Source: Mesorhizobium temperatum (GTDB lineage Bacteria > Pseudomonadota > Alphaproteobacteria > Rhizobiales > Rhizobiaceae). Taken from it: DNA of 64,000 bases. Below, in pieces: positions 1 to 8,041 of the stretch; the stretch's first letter is position 1, and each line of letters starts with the position of its first letter. The stretch is taken from positions 7,167-71,166 of the forward strand of contig NZ_NPKJ01000043.1 of assembly GCF_002284575.1 (NCBI RefSeq), read 5' to 3'. The translations under genes were made by a program, and so were the position numbers. The notes beneath the pieces were generated by a model. The model was not told the origin of the DNA and ran no database searches. It saw only the letters and a program-made list of their open reading frames with translations.

Positions 1-176
1 GAGCGGACCGACGGGTTCTAGGTCCGCCTGTCATGATAGCTGCCATTCCTGCTTTCAAGGCACCCAGCTCAGGCGGCGGTGGAGCGAAGTTCAATCGGCG
101 TGCCATGCGCAGGCATAGCGACATTTTGCTTACCGATCCGCGTGTGTAGCCAAACCAATCGCTCCTGATTCTCCAG

Positions 177-332
177 TTACAATTCGACATTGATAAGATC
201 GTGAATCTCCCAGCCCCGCTGTTGGCCAAGCGCGGTCCTTTGTTCTGCAGAAAGGCGGTCTCGGTGCATTGCGACGCAAACGAGATGTCGCGCTCGACTG
301 GCCGCGACATAGGTCCTCTTCTTGAATGTCGC
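177..332 (-). pseudogene. 3' remnant of a UvrD/Rep-type helicase gene
   Basis: The last ~49 residues of this minus-strand frame, beginning at KKRTYVAASRARHLVCVAMH and ending at a TTA stop (177-179), match the C-terminal motif of UvrD-like superfamily 1 helicases, where a Y-V-A-x-S/T-R segment precedes a hydrophobic strand. Upstream of about position 330 the frame loses all helicase character and none of the Walker or other SF1 motifs is present, so only the tail survives. Helicases with this tail style often sit beside OLD-family nucleases in defence loci; that link is inference. It could also be chance similarity of a short piece. Confidence 0.5.
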
Positions 333-797
333 GCGATTCGATGCGGCGGTTTTCGGATGCTCTGGATCGAACACCGGTCGTTGCAGGCCAGGACCTGAAG
401 CTCGTCCTGCTCGCTCGCGCAACCCGACCAGCTACGCGCGGCGAGCGCTATCCGTCGCGCACTACATCAAGGGGGTCAAAATTGGACGCCGATCCGGGGT
501 CAGTTTTGCAAGCCGTTTGACCGGCGCGGGCAACAGCCAGGCTATCCAGCATCTTGAGGCTCCCTGATCTTGCGGGGAACCATTCCCCGCTTCATGGAAC
601 CCGAAAGTCAGCACGGGCCACGATCACCGAGGAAGCGGGGAGGGGACTCACAATTGGGAGCCGAGTGCTGGATACCGCCAGGACACCTGCAGGCGCTGGT
701 TAAGAGAGCGAGGCGTTAATGTGTCGTTACCGGGAACCCCTACAAGGCAGAAACGCGCGCAGAGCGCAGGATCGGCCGTATGCCTGATCGTCGCGCG
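333..797. other. no supportable gene
   Basis: Short overlapping open frames exist on both strands, but none has a convincing start, ribosome site or family motif. This is probably degraded sequence next to the helicase remnant. Confidence 0.5.
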
Positions 798-1808
798 TCA
801 GGGTTCGTTCCACATCTGAAGCTCATAGTCATGTTCCCGCCGGTCCGTTGGCATAGCGACCGTAGGAGTCTGCGAACCGGACTGCGCAGGCGGCGGCGGA
901 GCGTTTCTCGTCACGGTTTCAATGTGAGTTTGCAGTTCGTATGCCCTGCTGGTGGTAGACCCAGATGCCTGATCGACGGCTGATCCAACTTCCTTAGAGA
1001 TTGTTGCAACTCCATTCGAGCGCACTGTGGGGGTCGAGTGGACGGCAGGAGCTGCAGTGGCTGACGACGCGGTTGACCCGTCCTTGGCCGCGGATGTTCC
1101 CTGGATGGCATCGATGGCGTGCAGCGTTGCGACATGCGCTTCGTGGTCGACAGAGACTTTCTCGATCAGTCTGTCGTACTCGCGTACGATACGGCGGAAT
1201 TCGTCAACGAGGCTAGCCCCGGTGCGGACGTTTTGCTCGGCCGTGAGCTGTAATTCCCCAAGCTTGTTGACGTAATAGACGTTTACGGGAATGGCTTGGG
1301 ACACCTTTTGAATCAGGTCCGGAAGCTCGTTTACAAGATTTGACAGGCTGTCATACTGACGCTCCAGAGTGTCGAGGCGGTCAGCCTGCTGCGCGCGGCG
1401 CTCTTTAAGATTTTCAAGGAATTTAAGGTCCTTGTCCACGAAATCGGCCCATTCCTGGCGGGCGGCTTGGCGGGTTTCGATGTCCTTTGAGAACACGCGA
1501 TCTCCCTCTACCCTGGGAGCGGCGGGCGGCTGTGACTGGACCTTAAATCGGCGGGCTCTCTGTTCACGCGCTTGCAGCTCGAAGCTGTCAGACATAAGGC
1601 CCGGTACATCGCCCGTCGCCATCTTGCTGGCAGCGTCGAGATTTTTGTAGAGCTTGTCGGCCATCTTGATCGTCTTGCCAACGTCCTTGAGGAAGCTCCA
1701 CCGCAGAGTCATCTGGCTAGGCGGACCAAGCGCATGGGCCGATAGAACCGGGGTCACGGCGAGCATGACCCCGATCGCGAAAGCTTGTCGTGTCGCTTTC
1801 TTGAACAT
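798..1808 (-). CDS. exported coiled-coil protein, unknown function
   Basis: No family recognised. The start is placed at the ATG at 1808 rather than further upstream because the protein then opens with a clear signal peptide (MFKKATRQAFAIGVMLAV, cleavage near SAHA-LG) and begins 4 bases after the stop of the preceding gene. The 336-residue product should be periplasmic or secreted. After the signal comes a charged segment with long heptad-like helices (roughly residues 120-240, rich in Leu, Glu, Arg), then a Ser/Thr/Ala-rich low-complexity stretch and a short charged tail. It is almost certainly cotranscribed with the upstream exported protein at 1813-2925, and the two may act together. Family and role remain open. 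Confidence 0.7.
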   Translation of the reverse strand: MFKKATRQAFAIGVMLAVTPVLSAHALGPPSQMTLRWSFLKDVGKTIKMADKLYKNLDAASKMATGDVPGLMSDSFELQAREQRARRFKVQSQPPAAPRVEGDRVFSKDIETRQAARQEWADFVDKDLKFLENLKERRAQQADRLDTLERQYDSLSNLVNELPDLIQKVSQAIPVNVYYVNKLGELQLTAEQNVRTGASLVDEFRRIVREYDRLIEKVSVDHEAHVATLHAIDAIQGTSAAKDGSTASSATAAPAVHSTPTVRSNGVATISKEVGSAVDQASGSTTSRAYELQTHIETVTRNAPPPPAQSGSQTPTVAMPTDRREHDYELQMWNEP

Positions 1809-1812
1809 TGTC

Positions 1813-2925
1813 TCAACCTGCCTTGCATGCCAGGGCAGTGCCGCCCTCGCCCAGATACGCTTCGCGCAGCGCCTTGATTTCCTGGCCGATTTTGGCACGA
1901 GCATCGGCCGCGCTGGCGACAAAGCGGGCTTGCGCGTCGTCAATCAGTTGGAAAGCCGGAGCGAACGCGGCATCGGCCCTGCCTTGCTGGCCAGCCTGCG
2001 AAAGGCGGCCGCGGGCATCGGCGAGTGAACGATTAAGCTCGGCACGCTGATCCTCGAACACTTTGAGCGAGGCCGCCTGCTCCTTGTCGAACGCAGCAAG
2101 GGCGTCCGACTCCGAGCGATCAAGAATGGCCGCGATCTGGTTTTTGGCGTCTTCGGTATTACGGTCGGCGATGTTTGCCGTTCCCTGTTCGAGATCACGG
2201 TTGATTTTCTTGATGTTTTCGTTCGCCTTATCAAGCTCTTCGCGATTGTCGCGAACCGTAACGGTCGGCAGATCCCACGAAAACTCGACGGTCTTCATTT
2301 TTGTCTCCAGGGTGTCGGGCACCTGGATCTCGACACGGCCCATCCGGAACTGGGGCACACTCCATACGATGTCGCTCTCCCGCCAGCACGTTCCCTTGGT
2401 CTTGATTTCACCGCCAAAGGGCAGGTCAGTTTTCCACCAGCAGGATTCCATACGGCCAAAGCGCGTACGGGTTTCCTTCCAGCTCGTCTCGGGAACGTCG
2501 AAGCTTTTCGTCGTATAGCGAAGGGTAAACTGCGGAATGTCCATGCTGTATTTCTGACGGCTGCCGCCTCCCTCCCAGCTGAACTCGTCACCCTTCCCAA
2601 CACGCTTGCCGGCACGGTCGGCTCGATTCTGCGCGTCATCAAGCTCCGGGTCCTTTGCGGCAGCCAGGTCGCCGGCCTGTTTCGCAGCTTTGGCCTTGGC
2701 GGCCGCGATGGCGTCTTCAATATCGCAAGGGGCTTCCTGCAGAACACCGCGGGCGGTTTCGCTATCGGTGGCGGCCGTGGCAGAACCGCCGGCCTGACCC
2801 GCGTTCGTTAGAACGAGGGACGTGGTTGACAGCAGAAAGGCCATCGCCAGGCTCTTGCCTGTCACATATCGCTGGCGGGATTGTCCGCGAGCATCCGGGG
2901 CGGGGGTGATCGTTGCATTCTGCAT
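1813..2925 (-). CDS. exported protein with repeated beta-strand motif and coiled-coil tail
   Basis: A 370-residue protein of unknown function, exported by an N-terminal signal with a hydrophobic stretch at about residues 25-42 (SLAMAFLLSTTSLVLTNAG). The centre (about residues 120-225) carries a recurring hydrophobic pattern, x-[DSV]-[VIL]-P-x-[FTV], seen as MDIPQF, FDVPET, WSVPQF, IQVPDT and WDLPTV. It alternates with charged and aromatic residues and suggests successive beta strands. The remaining third is strongly helical and charged, typical of a coiled coil. Two Cys residues flank the repeat block, each next to a Trp. It leads a two-gene unit with 798-1808, separated by 4 bases. The repeat pattern resembles hypothetical proteins seen in other proteobacteria, but no function is known to me. 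Confidence 0.7.
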   Translation of the reverse strand: MQNATITPAPDARGQSRQRYVTGKSLAMAFLLSTTSLVLTNAGQAGGSATAATDSETARGVLQEAPCDIEDAIAAAKAKAAKQAGDLAAAKDPELDDAQNRADRAGKRVGKGDEFSWEGGGSRQKYSMDIPQFTLRYTTKSFDVPETSWKETRTRFGRMESCWWKTDLPFGGEIKTKGTCWRESDIVWSVPQFRMGRVEIQVPDTLETKMKTVEFSWDLPTVTVRDNREELDKANENIKKINRDLEQGTANIADRNTEDAKNQIAAILDRSESDALAAFDKEQAASLKVFEDQRAELNRSLADARGRLSQAGQQGRADAAFAPAFQLIDDAQARFVASAADARAKIGQEIKALREAYLGEGGTALACKAG

Positions 2926-3078
2926 GATGTTCTCCCTGTGGCGTAAAATTTTGCTTGTTGAAGGACGTGGGGAGATCGCCTGCGAACGCCAAGATTCACG
3001 TATTATGAATGATAATTGTATGGGACTTTTGGGACCTTAATTCTGCCCTGCTTAGAATGGTTTTCCGCCACAGTCGCA

Positions 3079-3609
3079 TCAAGCCTCTTTGGCCGACTTC
3101 GTCTTGTAGTCTACGACGACCGTCTCCAGCGCCAGGCGAACGTCACCCAGCCAGTCCAGATCCTCAGGATCAACGGGGGTGTGCCGCATGGCGTTTCGCA
3201 GCTGCCGGACTACCTGCCCGAGACAAACGAGATAATCCTGGCCCACTTTGAAAAGCCCGATCTTGGCCTCGGCGGAAGGAACCAAGCGGAACGCACTTTT
3301 CTTGGCATCCTCCATCCGCACGAGAAATCCCAGTTTTTCGAGCAGGTCCGTCCATTTTGCCGCGGTGCCGGATTCCACGTCAAAGCGGCTTTTTATCATG
3401 TCCCGGGCGTCCCCGAGGTTCGGCGGATTGTCCAGCAGAGCGCGGCGGTGAAGCTCGACCAAGATTGTGCGAAGTTCGGGTTGCTTGCGGGGCAAATCCG
3501 GAAAGTACGTATCCCAGACGGTATCCGCCATCGCATGACTTGCCACCAACGCCGCCGCGCTGGCCGCGAAAGCCTGTAAATCAGAGATCTCTTTCGACGT
3601 ATCCGACAT
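3079..3609 (-). CDS. small protein with winged-helix-like centre, unknown
   Basis: A 176-residue protein with no signal peptide or membrane segment, preceded by a good ribosome site (GGAGA about 6 bases before the ATG at 3609). Residues about 50-115 alternate helices and a basic strand region (a helix with AAKWTDLLEKLGFLVR followed by a hydrophobic wing-like strand). This resembles a winged-helix fold of MarR/PadR style, but there is no diagnostic motif. It lies about 150 bases upstream of the exported pair on the same strand, so it could regulate them. That is inference. Confidence 0.6.
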   Translation of the reverse strand: MSDTSKEISDLQAFAASAAALVASHAMADTVWDTYFPDLPRKQPELRTILVELHRRALLDNPPNLGDARDMIKSRFDVESGTAAKWTDLLEKLGFLVRMEDAKKSAFRLVPSAEAKIGLFKVGQDYLVCLGQVVRQLRNAMRHTPVDPEDLDWLGDVRLALETVVVDYKTKSAKEA

Positions 3610-3789
3610 CCGTGTTCTCCGGCTTTAGGGCGCGCTGCGGCCCCGAATGAAGCCCGCCCTATGAAAACCGGCAAGTCCTTTCTTTTCATAGGGTTCATTC
3701 CGTGCGTGTCGTAGGCGTCTACGGCTCGCGCTCGGCCTGACGTGCCCCCGCTAGATCGGACCGTTTTTGGCTGGAATTTTCCACTCATG
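3610..3789. other. intergenic region between small protein and IS remnant
   Basis: Contains no gene. An imperfect inverted pair around 3655-3705 (a CCCTATGAAAA block and a TTTTCATAGGG block) can form a hairpin. It might be a relic of the insertion-sequence end or a regulatory hairpin of the gene at 3079-3609. Confidence 0.4.
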
Positions 3790-4180
3790 ATCCGTGGATG
3801 GGGAGAAGGAGAGTTCCATGAAGGCATCGAGGTTTTTCGGACGCGCAGATCGCCTTTGTGTTGAAGCAGGCTGAAGACGGAACGGCGGTCGTTGAGAAGA
3901 ACCGCTCGACGGCGTTGCGCTGTCGATAGACCCAGGCACTGAACGGGAAGGTTTTGACGCGCTTCGTCATGGCGAGGATGTTGGTCCATGCGGCCCAGTT
4001 CGGCCATTGCGGCGCGCAAGGCGTCGCCATCATAGGCGCGGTCGGCGAGCAGGATGTGCCCGGCGTTGACGGCCTCGAACATGTCGGCGGCCGCGCGACC
4101 GTCGTGGGTATGGCCCTCGGTCAGCAGTTGGGCGCCGGCTAAGCAGCCTTTGTCGATACGCGCACTGCCGCGGCTTGGTT
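3790..4180 (-). pseudogene. broken IS5-family transposase
   Basis: Pieces of an IS5-type DDE transposase occur in different minus-strand frames. One frame at about 3985-4136 reads TEGHTHDGRAAADMF and LLADRAYDGDALRAA, the region around the second catalytic Asp. A second frame at about 3850-3935 reads WVYRQRNAVERFF, the YREK-like motif with the catalytic Glu. The pieces are offset by frameshifts, the N-terminal third is missing, and no terminal inverted repeats are evident. It is a dead element and shows that this accessory region has received mobile DNA. Confidence 0.75.
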
Positions 4181-4794
4181 GGCTGCCAATCTGTAAACGG
4201 GATAACCACCGCAGCTGGTGGGCGTTCCATGCTGACATTGTGGCTAATTAAACAGCGGGCGATGATCGAGGCCAGAGAAGGCCGCTAGGTGGCCGAGGAC
4301 CTGTCGTTCGCAACGATTTTTCGAATGGCCGAAATGGGCCGATAGCGGACTGACAGGTTCTGGGGAACCTAGCGATGCAGCCATTCGCTGTGCTCCGCTT
4401 CCTAGCGGACACTAGGTTAGGCGAAGCTTTGTCAAATCGAGTGCTGAGTTCGCAGGATAGACTGGCCAGTTGTTGAGACGATCCGGGCGACGAACCCGCA
4501 GTCTGGTTTTGGCGTAGCCCTTGTACCCCAAAATTGCTACAACTCGTCTAAACCACTGGAGTTTTTTGCTTCGGTTTGTTGCTCGGCATTCTTCCATCTG
4601 GCAGTTCATCTGGCGCGAATTGTGATTTCACGTGCCCAGCATTCACCAATCAAATCAATAGCGGGTGCGTCGGAAGCGCGCTTTGTCACGACTGGGTGTG
4701 CAATCCGAAATACGACGACAGACTCACATAGGACTTGCTAAAACTAATAAATGCTCGCATCTTCTGGAGTTGGCTCTATGGTCGAGAGGGAACC
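4181..4794. other. AT-richer gap without a gene
   Basis: No coding frame with family support. Base composition drops toward the right, matching the low-GC gene that follows. The region probably holds the promoter of that gene and the boundary of an acquired segment. Confidence 0.5.
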
Positions 4795-6921
4795 ATGAAG
4801 TGGCCTATTTCTTTCCGAATTACAGCGTTTCTGGGCCGTCTGTTGTATCGGCTTGCACGTTCTTTGATAATCCTAATCGGCTTTATGTTGCTCATCATCT
4901 TTATTGCCGAGCCGGTTATTCGTAAGCCGTCCGATTTGGAGTGTAGCGAGCAGAGCACAATCGCGCGACAAACTTTAAATAACTTTCCAACATTTGCCTC
5001 ATCTGATGCTCTTTTCAGGTTATCGGGCAGTTCATTGCAGAACGCGGTCGATCAAGTCGCGGGTTCTCGACTAATAGCGAATGGCAAAGTGTTCGAGGTC
5101 CTTGACGTGGGCGCCCACTTTGGGCGGCCGGCGATATCAATGGATTTTTGCGCAGCGAACGCTCGCATTCCTGTTGACCTACGCGTTTGGCAATTTCCGC
5201 TACTTCGCTTGGAAGCTGACAGTTTGCTTGCGTATGGATCGGGACGCTACGTACAGGAGAAGCCGACTGACAATGCCGTGTTTAAAATTGACTTTCGATA
5301 CGACGTCCAAAAATTTCGGTTGCGATATAGTTGGTGGGAGGCGCTTGCGAACTGGTTCCCTAAGGTTTTTGGGCATATTGAGCAAGCGATGGCAGCGATT
5401 TTCCCCAGTACGTCAGTTCCCGTCGAAGTCCCCGCCTCATTCACCATCGATTTGGGCATGGAGAACACCGAAGTAGTCGAGTTCGAAAAGCTGTACCTAA
5501 AATCCAGGCCCGAAGGCGCGCCAAGAGAGATCGGTGGCAAGGTCACTTTGGCGCTCACGATTCCATCAAATCCGCTGACTACCTACCTCGATTTTAATAG
5601 ACCTGTGTTTTCCCCTGCCGGCGTTTGGTTGTTGGCAAAAACGGTCGATCAAATACCAGCAAGCGGACCCACTTCAGTCGCACAGTCAGACCGCGTACCA
5701 CTCGAGCAGGCGGAGACTTGGTACAAAGCGGCCGGAAATGGATTTACTAACAGTGCTGAAGCATCGCTATGGATCAACAATTCCGCGCTCAACAGGCTGG
5801 CAAATCGCATCGCGAATCTGCCTGAGGCGTCACGAACAATCAGCGTGGTGTCGATCGCCCGAGAAGGTAATCTTGGCGAAATCGCAGCTAAAGATGACAA
5901 TCTTGGTCAATTGTTTTCGTTAAAAGCAGAGGTTCCTGAGGACAATGCCTGGTCGGGCAGAGCGGTAGCCGCTTTAAGTGCTGCCGCAAACGATCGCGCC
6001 GTCAGCTTGGCGGGAAATGTGAATGTCAATGTAGATGCAAAGATACGACTAACGGTGAAAGGGCCTATTGGCGGTCCGTTATCCGTGGATTCTAATGTTG
6101 CTGGGTCAGCCACAGTTCCGATCGGCGGGGATCTCAAAACGTTCACACAGGATGTCGCTGGTTTCCGTTCAGTCTATTGGGGTATCGACCTATCCTGCAC
6201 AAGTGCGGATGTTCATCTTTCAACCTCTGGCGGCCAGTTTGAAGGTATCCCCATAAAGTACGGCGACATCAAAGCACAGCTCGCTATACCAATCTTCAAG
6301 AAACAAGTCCGACCATCTGTTATCATTGATGGCCTACCTATTAGAATTGCCTTAGCTCAGCAAACAAGCGGCACCGCCAGTGGGCGCAAACCGAACTCGG
6401 TTGCGTTCGCGCCGTCTGTCCCTGGGTTAGATATGACATTCCAATTTGGCGACGTTCAGCAGCTGAACGGCGGTACCGAGATCTCCACGAACGTTTCTTT
6501 TGCGCCGGCAGACGCTGCCACCTGGTCGGAAGCCCAGTTAGCGGCACGCGTCAAGGCTCGTGATGCAATACGAGTCGTGAGTTTTCCTGGCGAAAGACCG
6601 CCGTGTCCGCCCGCAAAACCCTCTTGGTTTTCAGTCGACAGCATCACATCTGACGACGTGGCGAAGGTTATTGAAATATTGGGCAACAGCATCAAAACAG
6701 AAGAAGAACGACTCAAGGCCATCGAAGATCTATCTAAGCTAGATTTTTCTGGTGCGGCAGAGCATTATAGGAAATCATTAGAGTCACAGGTTGAACAGTT
6801 TAAGAATGTACTTGAACTTGGTAAGGGTCAGGTAGATAAGGTCGCCGATGAAATAGATGAATTTCGTAAAAAGCCGATCGACAAGACGATTGAAACATTC
6901 AAAAAACTGAGTCCTTTTTGA
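4795..6921 (+). CDS. large membrane-anchored periplasmic protein, unknown, low GC
   Basis: No family recognised. The start is the ATG at 4795, preceded by GAGAGGG, and not an earlier in-frame ATG at 4735, because the protein then opens with MKWPIS followed by one strong membrane helix at about residues 20-43 (LARSLIILIGFMLLIIFIAE). The other ~660 residues have no further membrane span and are rich in beta-type segments, which suggests a large periplasmic domain anchored in the inner membrane. The last ~90 residues are charged and helical. Codon use is conspicuously A/T-rich compared with all other genes here, and it sits beside a dead transposase, so horizontal acquisition is likely. Role unknown; it is apparently a single-gene unit. 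Confidence 0.75.
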   Translation: MKWPISFRITAFLGRLLYRLARSLIILIGFMLLIIFIAEPVIRKPSDLECSEQSTIARQTLNNFPTFASSDALFRLSGSSLQNAVDQVAGSRLIANGKVFEVLDVGAHFGRPAISMDFCAANARIPVDLRVWQFPLLRLEADSLLAYGSGRYVQEKPTDNAVFKIDFRYDVQKFRLRYSWWEALANWFPKVFGHIEQAMAAIFPSTSVPVEVPASFTIDLGMENTEVVEFEKLYLKSRPEGAPREIGGKVTLALTIPSNPLTTYLDFNRPVFSPAGVWLLAKTVDQIPASGPTSVAQSDRVPLEQAETWYKAAGNGFTNSAEASLWINNSALNRLANRIANLPEASRTISVVSIAREGNLGEIAAKDDNLGQLFSLKAEVPEDNAWSGRAVAALSAAANDRAVSLAGNVNVNVDAKIRLTVKGPIGGPLSVDSNVAGSATVPIGGDLKTFTQDVAGFRSVYWGIDLSCTSADVHLSTSGGQFEGIPIKYGDIKAQLAIPIFKKQVRPSVIIDGLPIRIALAQQTSGTASGRKPNSVAFAPSVPGLDMTFQFGDVQQLNGGTEISTNVSFAPADAATWSEAQLAARVKARDAIRVVSFPGERPPCPPAKPSWFSVDSITSDDVAKVIEILGNSIKTEEERLKAIEDLSKLDFSGAAEHYRKSLESQVEQFKNVLELGKGQVDKVADEIDEFRKKPIDKTIETFKKLSPF

Positions 6922-7455
6922 CCTGCGCCCGCCGTGTTGCCGTGTTGCCGAGTTGGCCAGGGTTGCTGCGGCGAACGGGAAGATCATGATCGCGATCGCA
7001 CATCGAGGCCGGCCAACCCACGGCTTGAGACGACCCACGCACGTTTGTAGCGGTCCGGCATCCACCGAGCTGTTATAAGCGGAGCCACGGCCCTGCAACG
7101 AACAGCGTGGTCCGGCCACGAGTGTCTTAGCTCCTAACAAAGAACATTTCGTTAGCCCTGTTCCGACGTTGCACCCAGCCTGCGGGCGACGATGTCCGCT
7201 TTCGGTCAGCGGCAAACAGGTCCGCAACGGCCACAATGAGGCGCAAAGCTGCCGTTCCTTACGCCCGCAGAAACCGTCGCCTATGGGTCAAAACAGGCCG
7301 TTCACGGATATCCCATTTCTCTGCATGCCGTGGCTTGAATAAAGACAGTCCTTAACCGAAGCACTTCTTCTCGATCTCGTCCGGAAAAGCCAACGCCGGC
7401 TATTTCAGGGTCGAAGTCCGACAGGCACCGCCTTGAGCCGGCATTCGCAGGTTCA
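6922..7455. other. intergenic region, no gene recognised
   Basis: A short tandem GTTGCC-type repeat lies just after the preceding stop codon (about 6935-6950). The rest contains open frames without ribosome sites or motifs. Confidence 0.5.
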
Positions 7456-7646
7456 GCGTGGGCCGTCCTCTCCCCCCACAACCTCCGTATACACCCTCAC
7501 CTCGCCATCAAGCCCAGGAATCCACCACGTCTCCCCGTCCCGCGCCTCGACATAGCACGGTCCCAGCGGCACCTTCCCTCTGCCCTCCGCCAGCACGGGA
7601 TTGCGGATGCCCCGCAGGGCGCACAAGGCGCCGCTCAGCGCCTCGC
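7456..7646 (-). pseudogene. C-terminal fragment of a lysine 2,3-aminomutase-like gene
   Basis: This frame reads GKVPLGPCYVEARDGETWW and ends with a VRVYTEV segment, matching the C-terminus of the intact aminomutase at 15055-16182 (GKVPLGPCYVEAQDGETWR, then LRTYTEL). It keeps the PLP-lysine neighbourhood but nothing of the radical-SAM core. It is joined head to tail to a BA14K fragment, the opposite order from the intact locus, so it arose by duplication and rearrangement. Not functional as an enzyme. Confidence 0.8.
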
Positions 7647-8033
7647 CTACTCGCACTGCCGGCGCGGGCCGCCCGAATAGGGCTGGTAGCTGTTGTCTTC
7701 CGGCCGGTAGGAGCTGTAGCGGGTGAAGCAATATTGCACGTGGTCGGGCGGAAGCCGCGCGGCACCGGCCTCATCCGACGGAACGTTCCCATCCATTGAC
7801 CACGTGTCGGTCGCCTCGACATAGCTGGCGCCATCGTCGGGAGCGACGCGGTGATGCGTATAGACAGTACAATAGTCAGCTTGGCCACGTCGCAAGCGAA
7901 CGCTTCGGGGGAGTTCGGCGCTACCGTCGGGCTCATACACGACCCGTTGCCAACTGATAGGGCGTATTCGGCGGCTATTGGCGACGTGTCCACGAACCTC
8001 CCAGAGTGCCGGACGGCAGCCCGCAGACCGCAT
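7647..8033 (-). pseudogene. BA14K-domain fragment
   Basis: A 128-codon frame whose last ~35 residues form a BA14K-like module ([20 protein letters not shown], ending in GGPRRQCE) preceded by a segment shared with the intact BA14K gene at 14204-14872 ([10 protein letters not shown]). It has no signal peptide or membrane segment and no clear ribosome site, unlike intact BA14K proteins, so it is probably a partial duplicate. About 225 bp of it (7689-7914) recur at 13199-13424, and about 165 bp recur within 14236-14400. Confidence 0.65.
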
Positions 8034-8041
8034 GGCGCAGG

